This document shows positions 42,614 through 50,149 of a stretch of 64,000 nt of DNA, in pieces. The stretch lies in assembly GCF_041929235.1 (NCBI RefSeq), contig NZ_JBHFNP010000045.1, positions 1-64,000 on the forward strand, given 5' to 3'. Origin of the DNA: Microseira sp041929235 (GTDB taxonomy: Bacteria > Cyanobacteriota > Cyanobacteriia > Cyanobacteriales > Aerosakkonemataceae). Position 1 is the first letter of the stretch. Each line of letters starts with the position of its first letter. Made by a program: the position numbers and the translations under genes. The notes below the pieces were generated by a model. The model was not told the origin of the DNA. It was given only the letters and a program-made list of their open reading frames with translations, and did not search any database.

Positions 42614-43084
42614 CTACTCTTTATAATTTGACAAAATTACGCGAGGCCAGTCATTCTGGGGTATGGTTTGCTCCATTTTCTGCCTGCCGGGGCCACTTAT
42701 ATGATAACTACCGCGAGGCTGCCTTGACACAGATATATACTGCCCTCCAATCCCAGTCTCTCCATCTAAAACACTCCTAATGCGCTTCTTGGCCATGCAG
42801 CAGATGCCATCTTTGTGACATATGAGAGATATAAATACTGAAAAATTGGGATATTTACTGTGCAGAATATCCAAGGCAGACTCTTCTTGACTGCTAAATG
42901 TGAAAGACCATGCAGATTTTGGTTTTTTAGACACTTTAAATAGTATAGCAGACTTACTGCTATCAGTTTCAACTAGGTATATTGATGAGTGTATCCAAGA
43001 CGCATGAGTAATTGTAAGACGTTCTCCATAATTAATTAGCTGCAAAAACGCAGCACCATGAAGAAAGTCCTGATCGTTGAGCAT
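42614..43084 (-). CDS. Unknown protein, first gene of the Z1-PemK operon
   Basis: A 156-residue protein with a conserved-looking middle: SSIYLVETDSSKSAILFKVS, KKPKSAWSFTFSSQEE, FISLICHKDGICCM, and a tail GSYHISGPGRQKMEQTIPQN. The alternating strands with KVS and then a hydrophobic CHKDG hairpin could fit a small nuclease-like or sensor fold, but I cannot assign one. It ends two bases before the Z1 start, so the pair is surely co-translated. In related systems the partner of Z1 is a PD-(D/E)XK nuclease (DUF4420), which is about twice as long; I see no PD-ExK motif here. Confidence 0.72.
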   Translation of the reverse strand: MLNDQDFLHGAAFLQLINYGERLTITHASWIHSSIYLVETDSSKSAILFKVSKKPKSAWSFTFSSQEESALDILHSKYPNFSVFISLICHKDGICCMAKKRIRSVLDGETGIGGQYISVSRQPRGSYHISGPGRQKMEQTIPQNDWPRVILSNYKE

Positions 43085-43106
43085 TGTAAAGTTTGGGCAG
43101 GGTCAC

Positions 43107-43340
43107 CTATCCAAAATGTGTATTGTTTAGATTGTAGGATGCGATCGCTTCTTTATATTTTTTGCCATCCACAGGCATATTTCTCCGTTCAGGTAGAATT
43201 TCTCGCCCTTTTTTTACCAGAATATCGCCATCGCCCCTCACTTCGCGACAATCAACATAAGTTGGGTCGCCAGCGGGCAAAGGTCGAAATGGGTCAAAAG
43301 CATGGTAGATTCGCTTTAATATTTGGAAATCTTGAACCAT
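43107..43340 (-). pseudogene. Truncated N-terminus of an AAA-type ATPase
   Basis: The first 48 residues read FQILKRIYHAFDPFRPLPAG, DPTYVDCREVRGDGDILVK, the N-terminal block of a cyanobacterial AAA-like ATPase group. In those proteins a RxGAGKST P-loop follows shortly after. Here the frame continues with unrelated sequence (GREILPERRNMPVDGKKYKE) and stops at 77 residues without a P-loop. It is a remnant, possibly produced when the neighbouring genes arrived. It could be expressed as a short protein but lacks ATPase function. Confidence 0.55.
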
Positions 43341-43679
43341 GAATCAAAATCTCTCGGCGTAGCGCTATTCTAATTCAGAACAGATAGGAGCGTAGCATTT
43401 GGGCGACAATCTATGAAACTCAACCCAGGTACTTATATTCAAATGCTTCGCCCTGTCTGCGGATGTAGGTGCAGGTAAATCGAGTGAAAATAGTTATTTT
43501 AAACATAGGGCAGGCAGGATGCCTACCCCACAAGAATTTTAACTAGGTTTGTGGGGTGAGCGGCAGGCAGGATGCCTACCCCACAATAATTTCCATCCCT
43601 CTTGTGGGGTGGGCGTCTCGCCCGCCAAATATATTTATACCGCTCTCAACCCTATTTATACCGCTTTACTTATAACAAT
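43341..43679. repeat. Intergenic region with two GGCAGGCAGGATGCCTACCC repeats
   Basis: The same 25-base sequence (beginning GGCAGGCAGGATGCC and ending CCCACAA) occurs at 43509-43533 and 43562-43586, each followed by AT-rich spacer. A third related GTGGGGTGGGCGTCTCGCCC lies at about 43600. These are common GC-rich hairpins in cyanobacteria. No gene is seen. Confidence 0.65.
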
Positions 43680-44396
43680 ATGGTACTCCAAGATCATTTT
43701 CACCCACCCCTAAGCATCCGCCGTCACTGGCACGCCTTTCACAACGCCTGGGCAACCTACATTGCCTCTGAATTAAACCAAAAATTGCCACCAAACTACT
43801 TTGCAGAACCCAACGTACAGTTTGGCATAGAAATAGATGTAGCCGCATTTGAAGAACCAACAAATGGCGAAAGCGCAATTCAAATACCCAGCAATTCCTA
43901 CAACGAATGGACACCACCAATCCCCAACCAAACTATACCTTTTCTCCCCAATCCAGAAACCGTAGAAATCGGCATTTTCAACACAGAAGCAGGCCCAATT
44001 ATAGCAGGCGCAATAGAATTAGTTAGCCCCGCCAACAAAGATAGAACCACCCATCGAAATGCTTTTGTTTCTAAATGCGAAACCTACTTGCGACAAGGAA
44101 TTGGACTAGCGATTGTTGATATTGTCACCGGACGAAAGGCGAACCTTCACGACGACTTACTGACGCGCTTAGTTGGGGACAATGCCTTGTTATTGAATGC
44201 AGATCTCTATGCTGTTTCCTATCGACCAATAGAGCGAAACGGACAGTCGAGTCTTGACATTTGGCAAAAGGAAATCGGTATAGGAAAAGCACTACCAACC
44301 CTGCCATTATGGTTGCATGGCGAGATTTGTTTACCCGTCGATTTCAATGCTGCTTACGAACGGACTTGTCGAGAACAGCGAATTATTGTTAATTAA
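43680..44396 (+). CDS. DUF4058-like protein
   Basis: A 238-residue protein (HPPLSIRRHWHAFHNAWATY, IASELNQKLPPNYFAEPNVQ, ELVSPANKDRTTHRNAFVSK, CETYLRQGIGLAIVDIVTGR). The E-[VL]-x-SPANK block followed by K..YL..G..LVEID-type sequence is that of DUF4058, a PD-(D/E)XK-related cyanobacterial family. The N-terminus differs from the usual MPSPFPGMNPYLE. I use the ATG of MVLQDHFHPPL; earlier codons run into repeat sequence. Its function is unknown. Confidence 0.7.
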   Translation: MVLQDHFHPPLSIRRHWHAFHNAWATYIASELNQKLPPNYFAEPNVQFGIEIDVAAFEEPTNGESAIQIPSNSYNEWTPPIPNQTIPFLPNPETVEIGIFNTEAGPIIAGAIELVSPANKDRTTHRNAFVSKCETYLRQGIGLAIVDIVTGRKANLHDDLLTRLVGDNALLLNADLYAVSYRPIERNGQSSLDIWQKEIGIGKALPTLPLWLHGEICLPVDFNAAYERTCREQRIIVN

Positions 44397-44439
44397 CTGT
44401 TTAAGGAACCCGAAACCCGGTTTTTTAGACAATACCTTC

Positions 44440-44515
44440 GCCAATTTTATCAAACGCCCGCAGGCTAAAGCCTGGGGCTACACAAACAAAGCCCACCTGC
44501 GTGGGCTGAAATTCT
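44440..44515. mobile_element. Repeat-C second copy, left half
   Basis: AATACCTTCGCCAATTTT and the following GCTAAAGC, GGCTACACAAACAAAGCCC sequences match 39468-39540. The element is interrupted at 44515 by MITE-A and resumes at 44918. Confidence 0.75.
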
Positions 44516-44540
44516 CAGGACTTACGCAAAGTTTCCACAG

Positions 44541-44780
44541 GTAGTGGATTGTCTCAGCTAAAATGGTGCGTTACGGCGGATGGTTAAATTCAGGCTATAT
44601 CAAAGATTGTCGCCGCCTAACACACCCTACCTAATGCACTAAATTAGCTGAGACAGTCCAGTAGTGGATTGTCTCAGCTAAAATGGTGCGTTACGGCGGA
44701 TGGTTAAATTCAGGCTATATCAAAGATTGTCGCCGCCTAACACACCCTACCTAATGCACTAAATTAGCTGAGACAGTCCA
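44541..44780. repeat. Perfect tandem duplication of 120 bases containing MITE-B
   Basis: Bases 44541-44660 and 44661-44780 are identical. Each unit is GTAG plus a 116-base element with ends TGGATTGTCTCAGCTAA and TTAGCTGAGACAGTCCA. GTAG also follows the last unit, so it is the likely 4-bp target duplication of MITE-B, and the array arose by duplication across it. Confidence 0.93.
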
Positions 44781-44886
44781 GTAGGGTGCGTTAGCGATAG
44801 CGTAACGCACCGTCACCTACCTAATGCACTAAATTAGCTGAGACAGTCCAGTAGGGTGCGTTAGCGATAGCGTAACGCACCGTCAC
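44747..44886. repeat. Perfect tandem duplication of 70 bases overlapping the MITE-B array
   Basis: Bases 44747-44816 and 44817-44886 are identical. Each unit joins the right end of MITE-B (from CTACCTAATGCACT) to the inner hairpin of MITE-A (GGTGCGTTAGCGATAGCG). This second duplication must have happened after MITE-B entered MITE-A. Confidence 0.93.
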
Positions 44887-44917
44887 CACCATATACAGAG
44901 TTGCTGCGTAAGTACTG

Positions 44918-44985
44918 ATTCTGACAGGCTGCGTAGGCAGCCAAAGTTTGTATAGCCGCACCCTTCAGGGTGTCGGCTTTTTGTC
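44918..44985. mobile_element. Repeat-C second copy, right half
   Basis: ACAGGCTGCGTAGGCAGCCAAA and the ACCCTTCAGGGTGTCGG hairpin match 39552-39608. The terminal TTGGCGAAGGTATT is missing because the helicase 3' end begins here. Confidence 0.72.
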
Positions 44986-47223
44986 TCAACCCAAACCTTC
45001 TCGAACTTCTGCCACATCCAAATAATCAAACGCAAACGCTTTCCGCAGCAAATTATTCGGAATAAATTCATCATACTTCTGCAACTTAGGCGCTTCTGCA
45101 TCACCCACCAAATCAAGCGCCGAAATCTTTTTCTGGCAAAGCTTAACAAATTCATCTGGAAAAGATTCATTTTTACCTTTCCCAAGTTTAACAATCATAA
45201 AATAGGGACTCACACCGCCAATACTTCTAATATTCAAAGCTTCCCTACCAAAGAAATTCAGCAATCTTTCCAGCGTGCGATAAGCCACCGTCCCCATCCA
45301 GGGAAAGATGCAATAAGCCCTATCTTCTAAAAGGATAATATTACTTCGATCGATTTCATTAATTCGAGCCAATTGCCGAGCCGCTTTTAAGCGTTCTTTA
45401 GCACCCTTTTGCAAGTAACTATATTCCACATCTTCCAACAAAACTTGCCGCATTCGCGCTAAAATTTTAGTATGAATATTGCTACTACTTCTACTTGGCC
45501 AAGCACTATTAGCAATTCCTTCCACTTGTTTCACCCAAAGCGTTCTCGCTGTTGGTTCAATATCGATAACTTCCCAAGTTCTACCCGCTAGCGTCAACCT
45601 TTGTCCAATTGGCGGCGGTAAGATTATCGTGCCAATTTCCATCGAATCATCTCTGACGACGTATTCTTTAGTATCAGAAAATACGGCGTAGAACTGAAAA
45701 GACCGCACAATCTTTTCGCCAGTCATACCGATGATGAGTTTATCTTGTTCTGTTTCTTGCATGTGGTCGATGCTAATGAGATAGCGCAATAATTGCCTGT
45801 AATCCTCTGGATAAATTGCTCGAAATGGCGGTAAAGTTAGCACCTGCGCCGCAAGTTCTGCTGGTGAAAGTTCTCCCATTGCCGCTAAAATGCTCAGAGT
45901 TTGGTGATACAGTAAACTCAAAGGATATTGAACGGGTCGAATCGGTTCAATCCAGCGTTCTTCTAAATAAAGTTGAATAATTGCGATGCACTGTAGAAGT
46001 TGCCAAGGAATGCGTTCAGGTAATGATTCTTCTCCTAATAGTTCGTTTTCAGTGCAGACAAATCGCATATCTGCGGGTGCGCCGCGCCTACCAGTTCGTC
46101 CTAATCTTTGCAGAAAGCTAGAAACAGAAAAAGGTGCATCTAGTTGAATTACTCTTTCTAATTGTCCGATATCAATTCCCATTTCTAAGGTTACCGTTGC
46201 AGCGGTGACGGCGGGTGCATCAGATTCGCGCATTGCTGATTCTGCTGCTTGTCGCAATTTGGCAGAAATGCTACCGTGATGGACGTGATAAATATCGGGG
46301 AGTCCTTCAGTTTTGGCAATTTGACGCAAGTTGGCGATGACGGATTCTGTTTCGGTGCGGTTGTTGGTAAATATCAGGCATTTGCGCGATTTTGTGCGGT
46401 CGAAAATATATCTGTAATGCTGAGATTTTACATTAGGAATTAGCCGAGGCGGAGCCTCTTGTATTTCGTTCCCAGGTTGAACCTGGGAACGAGTTAGGGG
46501 AGGTTTTTTGCGGTCTTCGGGAATGTAGAAATGTTCTAAGGCTAGGTGAACTTTCCTTTGATTGCTTTTGACTTCGGGAGTTATAACTGGTCGATCTGTT
46601 TCGCAACGCAACCAATTTTCAGCAGATGAATAATCTCCCAAGGTTGCTGATAAACCGATTCGACGCGGTGGTTGTTTTACGTATTTGGATAAACGCGATA
46701 ACTGGCAGAGAATTTGAGTGCCGCGATCGCTTCCCATAAATGCATGTATTTCATCTATAATTACAAATCGTAAATCATTGAATAAACGAGTTAGCTCTGT
46801 CTCGTTTTTATTAATTAACAAACTTTCTAAAGATTCGGGCGTAATTTGCAAAATGCCTCTCGGATCTTTGAGGAATATTTCCTTACGGCTGCGCGCTACA
46901 TCCCCGTGCCAGGAACATACGGGAATCTCTGCTTCTTTTAATAGGTCGTTTAACCGCTCAAATTGGTCGTTGATTAATGCTTTAATCGGGCCAATATATA
47001 AAACGCCAATACTTGTAGCAGGTTGTTCGTACAATAAAGTGATGACGGGAAGAAAGGCGGCTTCGGTTTTTCCGGAAGCGGTTCCTGCGGCTAGTAATAG
47101 ATGTGCGTCGGTTTCAAAGATAACGCGACAGGCTTCAATTTGAACTGACCTTAATTCAGTCCAGCCGTGGGTGTAGATGTATTCTTGGATAAAGGGTGCT
47201 AATCTTTTAAAACAATCGATCAT
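44986..47223 (-). CDS. Lhr-like DEAD/DEAH-box helicase (BrxHI-like), defence-associated
   Basis: A 745-residue superfamily-2 helicase. Motif I is AAGTASGKTEAAF (about 45-57), motif II DEIHAF, motif III GLSATLG, motif V region TLEMGIDIG and motif VI QRLGRTGRRGAP. The C-terminal half resembles Lhr-type helicases. Such helicases occur as BrxHI next to BrxD in type 2 BREX; here a BrxD-type ATPase lies three genes upstream on the same strand. Residues near 242-262 (LTRSQVQPGNEIQEAPPRL) come from a palindromic repeat that has entered the coding sequence in frame. Functional consequences are unknown; the insertion lies in the linker between the two RecA domains. Confidence 0.88.
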   Translation of the reverse strand: MIDCFKRLAPFIQEYIYTHGWTELRSVQIEACRVIFETDAHLLLAAGTASGKTEAAFLPVITLLYEQPATSIGVLYIGPIKALINDQFERLNDLLKEAEIPVCSWHGDVARSRKEIFLKDPRGILQITPESLESLLINKNETELTRLFNDLRFVIIDEIHAFMGSDRGTQILCQLSRLSKYVKQPPRRIGLSATLGDYSSAENWLRCETDRPVITPEVKSNQRKVHLALEHFYIPEDRKKPPLTRSQVQPGNEIQEAPPRLIPNVKSQHYRYIFDRTKSRKCLIFTNNRTETESVIANLRQIAKTEGLPDIYHVHHGSISAKLRQAAESAMRESDAPAVTAATVTLEMGIDIGQLERVIQLDAPFSVSSFLQRLGRTGRRGAPADMRFVCTENELLGEESLPERIPWQLLQCIAIIQLYLEERWIEPIRPVQYPLSLLYHQTLSILAAMGELSPAELAAQVLTLPPFRAIYPEDYRQLLRYLISIDHMQETEQDKLIIGMTGEKIVRSFQFYAVFSDTKEYVVRDDSMEIGTIILPPPIGQRLTLAGRTWEVIDIEPTARTLWVKQVEGIANSAWPSRSSSNIHTKILARMRQVLLEDVEYSYLQKGAKERLKAARQLARINEIDRSNIILLEDRAYCIFPWMGTVAYRTLERLLNFFGREALNIRSIGGVSPYFMIVKLGKGKNESFPDEFVKLCQKKISALDLVGDAEAPKLQKYDEFIPNNLLRKAFAFDYLDVAEVREGLG

Positions 47224-47287
47224 GCCAATTTTAGATTTTAAATTTTACAGTGAAGCTTGTGCGATCGCTCAAATCCTGGATATAAAA

Positions 47288-47836
47288 CTATATAAGCGCA
47301 AATTGGCCTGGTTTATTCACTACAAAGAAGCTACCCTCTTTAACCAAATCGCCAGTGCATATTACTGGCAAACGCTCCTGGTAAGCTTTAATTGCCAGGG
47401 TGTATTCTGGTTGCTTTAGTTCAACCTTGATTCTCTGGAGTTTCCCAACAACAATCCCTCTCATGACAACAATCCCCATCAAAGTGACAGTACCCGTTGC
47501 ATCATAATTTTGAATTTCAACAACAATTCCTTGAATTTCGACATTGGAAGCCTTCGTAAGCAAATCGCTTAAAATCTCCAACTTAGATCGCTTTTCTACT
47601 ATTTCTAAGGTCGAAATAGCATCGGCAATTCGCTCCCCATAATCCCCAAGACTTTTAATCAGAGGTAACAAAATTTCAAACTCATCATCAACAGAGCCGT
47701 TTTTCAGTCTCCAAATTGCTCCGGCACCATTATAAATCCGCCCTTGTTCGTGCCAGCCAAATGCTTTCAAATGCGTCTCCAAAACCTTTGGATCAATCGT
47801 TTTAAGAATGTCACTATCTCGCAGCGTTACTTTCAT
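47288..47836 (-). CDS. Unknown protein overlapping a DUF4365 nuclease-fold gene
   Basis: A 182-residue protein (VTLRDSDILKTIDPKVLETH, LKAFGWHEQGRIYNGAGAIW, FEILLPLIKSLGDYGERIAD, STLEIVEKRSKLEILSDLLT). I recall similar proteins encoded next to DUF4365 genes, without a known function. The N-terminal half could bind the partner; the C-terminal half (IVVEIQNYDATGTVTLMGIV) looks like beta strands. Its ATG overlaps the stop of the upstream gene by ATGA, so the two are co-translated. With that partner it forms a two-gene module inserted between a helicase and a BrxD-like ATPase. Confidence 0.72.
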   Translation of the reverse strand: MKVTLRDSDILKTIDPKVLETHLKAFGWHEQGRIYNGAGAIWRLKNGSVDDEFEILLPLIKSLGDYGERIADAISTLEIVEKRSKLEILSDLLTKASNVEIQGIVVEIQNYDATGTVTLMGIVVMRGIVVGKLQRIKVELKQPEYTLAIKAYQERLPVICTGDLVKEGSFFVVNKPGQFALI

Positions 47837-48327
47837 GGAACACCTCCTAAACTAATGCGATCAATTATGCCTCTAAGAGCTTCTACTGTAAACTGATTTG
47901 AGCGAGGCAACTCAACGGTTACAGCCGTTGTATTTCTTGTCTCTGGTTGTCCTCGCAGCGATATCCAATAACCGCAATACCTCATACATAGTTTTTGTTC
48001 AGACTGCTGTAACCATTCGTTTAAATTGTCAGGAACTAAAACTACAACTAGAATGGGAGGGACAAGAGTATTAATTCTTAAATCGTTGTAGTTCTTGAGA
48101 TTGAGCGGATATCTAACACAAGCTGAGTCGAGTATGTCCCTTGAGGTACATTTTAACTGCAATTCTAGTCTAGGAGAAAGAATTGGCCCCATTCCACCTC
48201 TAGCGGCAATTCCCAAGTCAACGCTGTCATCGTCTACGTCAGGTCTGTAGAGAGAGTAGCCTGCAACTGAGGCAACTGCCTGTATGTATGTATTGCTAAA
48301 TTGTTCTTTTTGCTGGTTGATGTCCAC
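47833..48327 (-). CDS. DUF4365 family protein, PD-(D/E)XK nuclease-like fold
   Basis: A 164-residue protein. VASVAGYSLYRPDVDDDSVD, then LGIAAR and LELQLKCT, give the D...E-x-Q-x-K order of the DUF4365 nuclease core, with candidate residues in VDLGI and ELQLK. DUF4365 proteins are suspected nucleases and occur near defence genes and as fused effectors. It begins a short operon with the overlapping gene downstream. Unusually it stands inside the stretch from the Lhr helicase to the BrxD ATPase and may be an added effector of that system. Confidence 0.8.
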   Translation of the reverse strand: MDINQQKEQFSNTYIQAVASVAGYSLYRPDVDDDSVDLGIAARGGMGPILSPRLELQLKCTSRDILDSACVRYPLNLKNYNDLRINTLVPPILVVVLVPDNLNEWLQQSEQKLCMRYCGYWISLRGQPETRNTTAVTVELPRSNQFTVEALRGIIDRISLGGVP

Positions 48328-48484
48328 TTTGAAAAAATGTATCTCTATCTATAGTAATATGCAGATTGAGCTAGTTTAATAGCGAGATGCGTTCCCACTC
48401 TATTCCCAACTATAGAAGTCCCATTTTCCATCGAACTCTAACATAGGAAAAATAGTATCGCTTGCTAAAAGCATCGAGCCACTT

Positions 48485-48694
48485 ATGGACTTTAAGTACA
48501 GATGGAAAAATGGCAATCAGCCAACACAAGATGAAGCCGCACGCAGCGACTATCTACTAGATAAAGGTCAATTCAACAACGAACATGACCGCAAGATGGC
48601 AGAAGCAGATGCGAGGCGGGTTTTAGGCGTACCAATTCCCATCCCAGATGATGAGGTTCCCGTATTGCCTCAAGCTGCTCCTATGATTTCATAA
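48485..48694 (+). CDS. Small hypothetical protein within the defence island
   Basis: A 69-residue protein (MDFKYRWKNGNQPTQDEAAR, then KMAEADARRVLGVPIPIPDD), acidic, with a proline-rich end and no membrane segment. It is the only plus-strand gene in this part of the island and its stop overlaps the 3' end of the BrxD-like gene by six bases, tail to tail. I do not recognise it. It could be a small regulator or an anti-defence or immunity factor, but this is only position-based. Confidence 0.55.
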   Translation: MDFKYRWKNGNQPTQDEAARSDYLLDKGQFNNEHDRKMAEADARRVLGVPIPIPDDEVPVLPQAAPMIS

Positions 48695-50014
48695 AGTAAA
48701 CTCGGCTATTTCCCCATCTTCATCTACCTGGGTTTTCTTAGCCGAAGAAAGTGGCAACCCAGCACCATGAATTAATTGACTCAAAGACATTTCCGGATTT
48801 TGTTGCAGGATATTCATCACGCTCAAGAAATCCCGCACAATCTCTCCCGGTGTTAGCAATGTTTCTGCACCCAAACGGTTAACAATTTCTTGCATAAACT
48901 CCTCAAATTCTTTCTGGTTGAGTTTCTTTTCACTGCCGTAATGAGTGGCGTGAACATCTGCTAACCTTTGCAACAGCAGCAAAATTTCCGGCTGTGTCAA
49001 GCTTTCTAACTGAATCACCGGACTCGAAGTATCCTGAAAACCGGCTTGCACAAAACGGCTTTTCGCTGTGCGTCTCTGCCATGCGGGGTCGTTAAAAAGT
49101 CCCCGCTTCGGATCTTCTAAAAATTTGGGCGTTCCTCCCACAATAATACCCAGATGTTCGGCTTTACCCTGCATCGTATCGTTAAACATTGCCAGCAATT
49201 TGTCGTAATTGTTCTGGCGGGATACTGCATGGGTAATTTTCCACAAATGAACGGCTTCGTCGAATAAAACTAAAAATCCTTTGTAGCCAATATCCGCAGC
49301 AAATTTGGCAAATAATTTGATATAATCGTACCATGTTTCATCATCAATAATTACCCGCACTCCCAAGGCAGTTTTGGCATCGGTTTTAGTGGCAAATTCT
49401 CCCCGCAACCACCGCAATGCGGCATCTTTTTTATCGCTTTCATCGAGTCGATAACCGCGCCAATAGGCAGTGACGACGGTGGCAAAGTCAAATCCGTGAA
49501 CTAATCCTTCAATATTTTTAACTGCTGCTAATATTTTAGCTTCTACTTCGTCGTCAAAGCCATTATCGTTTGGTCCCATTCCGGTTGCTTGGGCAACTTG
49601 GGTTTGAATCCCACTAATCCATCGTTCTAAAATTAGGGCTAAAGCACCGCCATTGGGATGAGTTTTTGTGGCAATATTTCGCATTAATTCGCGATAGGTG
49701 GCGACGCCTTGTCCTTCGGTTCCTGCTAGTCTGCGTTCGGGGGATAAATCAACATCGGCGACGACAAAATTTTTTTCCATTGCTTGGTTGCGAATCAGTT
49801 GCAGTATAAAACTTTTGCCGGAACCGTAACGTCCCACAACAAAGCGAAATGCTGCACCGCCAGCGGCGATATTTTCCAAATCTTGCCAAAGCGCGGCGAT
49901 TTCTTTTTCTCGACCTACGGCAATGTTTTCTAGACCAATTCTTGGCACAACTCCCGCACTTAAGGAGTTGATGAGGGCAGTAGAAACTCTTTTAGGAATT
50001 TTAGGCTTTGCCAT
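48689..50014 (-). CDS. BrxD/DUF2791-type ATP-binding protein
   Basis: A 441-residue P-loop ATPase. Walker A is VVGRYGSGKSFILQLIRN (about residues 59-76), Walker B is FLVLFDEAVHL, and GIIVGGTP is the sensor-like stretch. The N-terminal VSTALINSLSAGVVPRIGLE and IAVGREKEIAAL are typical of BREX ATP-binding protein BrxD. In type 2 BREX, BrxD is encoded with BrxHI, PglX, PglZ and PglY. Here only an Lhr-like helicase is present nearby, downstream on the same strand, and a TerB_C-like protein upstream. It therefore looks like the ATPase of a reduced or distinct system. Confidence 0.88.
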   Translation of the reverse strand: MAKPKIPKRVSTALINSLSAGVVPRIGLENIAVGREKEIAALWQDLENIAAGGAAFRFVVGRYGSGKSFILQLIRNQAMEKNFVVADVDLSPERRLAGTEGQGVATYRELMRNIATKTHPNGGALALILERWISGIQTQVAQATGMGPNDNGFDDEVEAKILAAVKNIEGLVHGFDFATVVTAYWRGYRLDESDKKDAALRWLRGEFATKTDAKTALGVRVIIDDETWYDYIKLFAKFAADIGYKGFLVLFDEAVHLWKITHAVSRQNNYDKLLAMFNDTMQGKAEHLGIIVGGTPKFLEDPKRGLFNDPAWQRRTAKSRFVQAGFQDTSSPVIQLESLTQPEILLLLQRLADVHATHYGSEKKLNQKEFEEFMQEIVNRLGAETLLTPGEIVRDFLSVMNILQQNPEMSLSQLIHGAGLPLSSAKKTQVDEDGEIAEFTL

Positions 50015-50064
50015 TGGGGGATTTTAGATTTTAGATTGAAGGATTGGGAATGCAACGCGCAAAT

Positions 50065-50124
50065 AAACCCGGTTTCTCTGAAAATTTGTCCTGGCAACAA
50101 GACGTTGACCAAGAAACCGGGTTT
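50065..50124. terminator. Inverted AAACCCGGTTTCT repeat between two defence genes
   Basis: AAACCCGGTTTCT at 50065-50077 and AGAAACCGGGTTT at 50112-50124 are perfect reverse complements with a 34-base spacer. It lies between the TerB_C-like gene and the BrxD-like gene and may weaken read-through between them. Confidence 0.55.
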
Positions 50125-50149
50125 CTCACCCCGCCTGCATAATTCCTGT

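Larger units (their letters stand above)
44516..44917. mobile_element. MITE-A copy 3, interrupted by a second MITE (nested insertion)
   Basis: The left end CAGGACTTACGCA (44516) and right end TGCGTAAGTACTG (44917, one mismatch) are flanked by ATTCT on both sides (44511-44515, 44918-44922). Removing the inserted MITE-B material leaves an element that matches 36131-36222 nearly base for base. Confidence 0.9.

Noticed and set aside
44541..44886. Regular repeats that could be taken for a short CRISPR array
   Set aside because: The units are adjacent, identical and contain transposon ends; there are no unique spacers of even length and no cas genes.
44986..50014. A complete type 2 BREX locus
   Set aside because: Only BrxD-like and helicase genes are present; no PglX, PglZ, PglY/BrxC, BrxA or BrxB was found in the window.
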